From Paulinella micropora (Eukaryota; Cercozoa; Imbricatea; Euglyphida), in NCBI GenBank assembly GCA_009731375.1, contig BJOX01000004.1, forward strand, positions 756,782 to 785,311: DNA of 28,530 nucleotides. Direction: 5' to 3'. Below are positions 1-28,530 of this stretch, one piece after another. Position 1 is the stretch's first letter. Every line of letters starts with the position of its first letter. The notes below the pieces were generated by a model. The model saw nothing but the letters and a program-made list of their open reading frames with translations, did not search any database and had not been told where the DNA came from. The position numbers and the translations under genes are program-made.

Positions 1-330
<330 letters not shown>

Positions 331-333
331 CAG

Positions 334-27644
<27,311 letters not shown>

Positions 27645-27657
27645 CACACACAACAAC

Positions 27658-28530
<873 letters not shown>

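Overview
This window looks like nuclear DNA of a microbial eukaryote. It has no operon-like gene packing. GC-rich exon-sized islands with GT...AG borders and matching phases sit in long introns made almost entirely of microsatellites. A tRNA-derived SINE lies in one intron. The lineage cannot be fixed from sequence alone. The HGDLK-type kinase with a PPE motif and the ANK/kinase/TIR mix would fit a large-genome protist, such as an alveolate, stramenopile, haptophyte or rhizarian; this is a low-confidence inference.

Almost all recognisable coding sequence is on the + strand. It can be read as one multi-exon gene of about 25 visible exons, roughly 4 kb of coding sequence spread over about 27 kb. 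Nearly all junctions keep frame when the intron is removed. In order the exons encode: a Gln/Glu/Ala-rich low-complexity segment (334-411); three ankyrin repeats, about one per exon (2446-2559, 4285-4383, 10754-10831); a second ankyrin block (12542-12637, 16854-16955, 17807-18121); a protein-kinase-like domain (18400 to about 23000) with HGDLK, DFD and PPE motifs and a Ser-rich insert; a TIR domain that keeps the putative catalytic Glu (23698-24489); a poly-Ser linker followed by a second, degenerate TIR-like domain without that Glu (24884-26371); and a Lys/Glu/Ala coiled coil with an acidic tail (26441-27644). The two ankyrin blocks could belong to two neighbouring genes, but no start or stop separating them was found. 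The 5' end lies upstream of the window.

By region: 1-3050 holds (CT)n, (TAATA)n, (GTAT)n and a polypyrimidine mosaic. 3055-3430 is unique sequence with a large imperfect inverted repeat. 3838-4190 is a symmetric composite microsatellite. 5396-5664 is the SINE. 6176-10225 is a degenerate (GTAT)n array with internal duplications. 10300-12850 is mostly unique intron with three exons and an 80-bp duplicated splice acceptor. 12852-15264 is (GATA)n around a 625-base gap. 15265-16243 is unique sequence with poly-C and a gap. 16244-18400 mixes microsatellites and exons. 18400-27660 is the exon-dense kinase/TIR part, broken by three gaps. 27664-28530 is (GATA)n. Seven gaps occur, several beside poly-C or poly-G tracts, and two of them probably hide kinase exon sequence.

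By analogy with known families, the architecture suggests an intracellular sensor. Ankyrin repeats would bind a ligand or partner, the non-RD kinase and TIR modules would signal or consume NAD+, and the coiled coil would oligomerise. That function is inferred; the domain calls rest on visible motifs.
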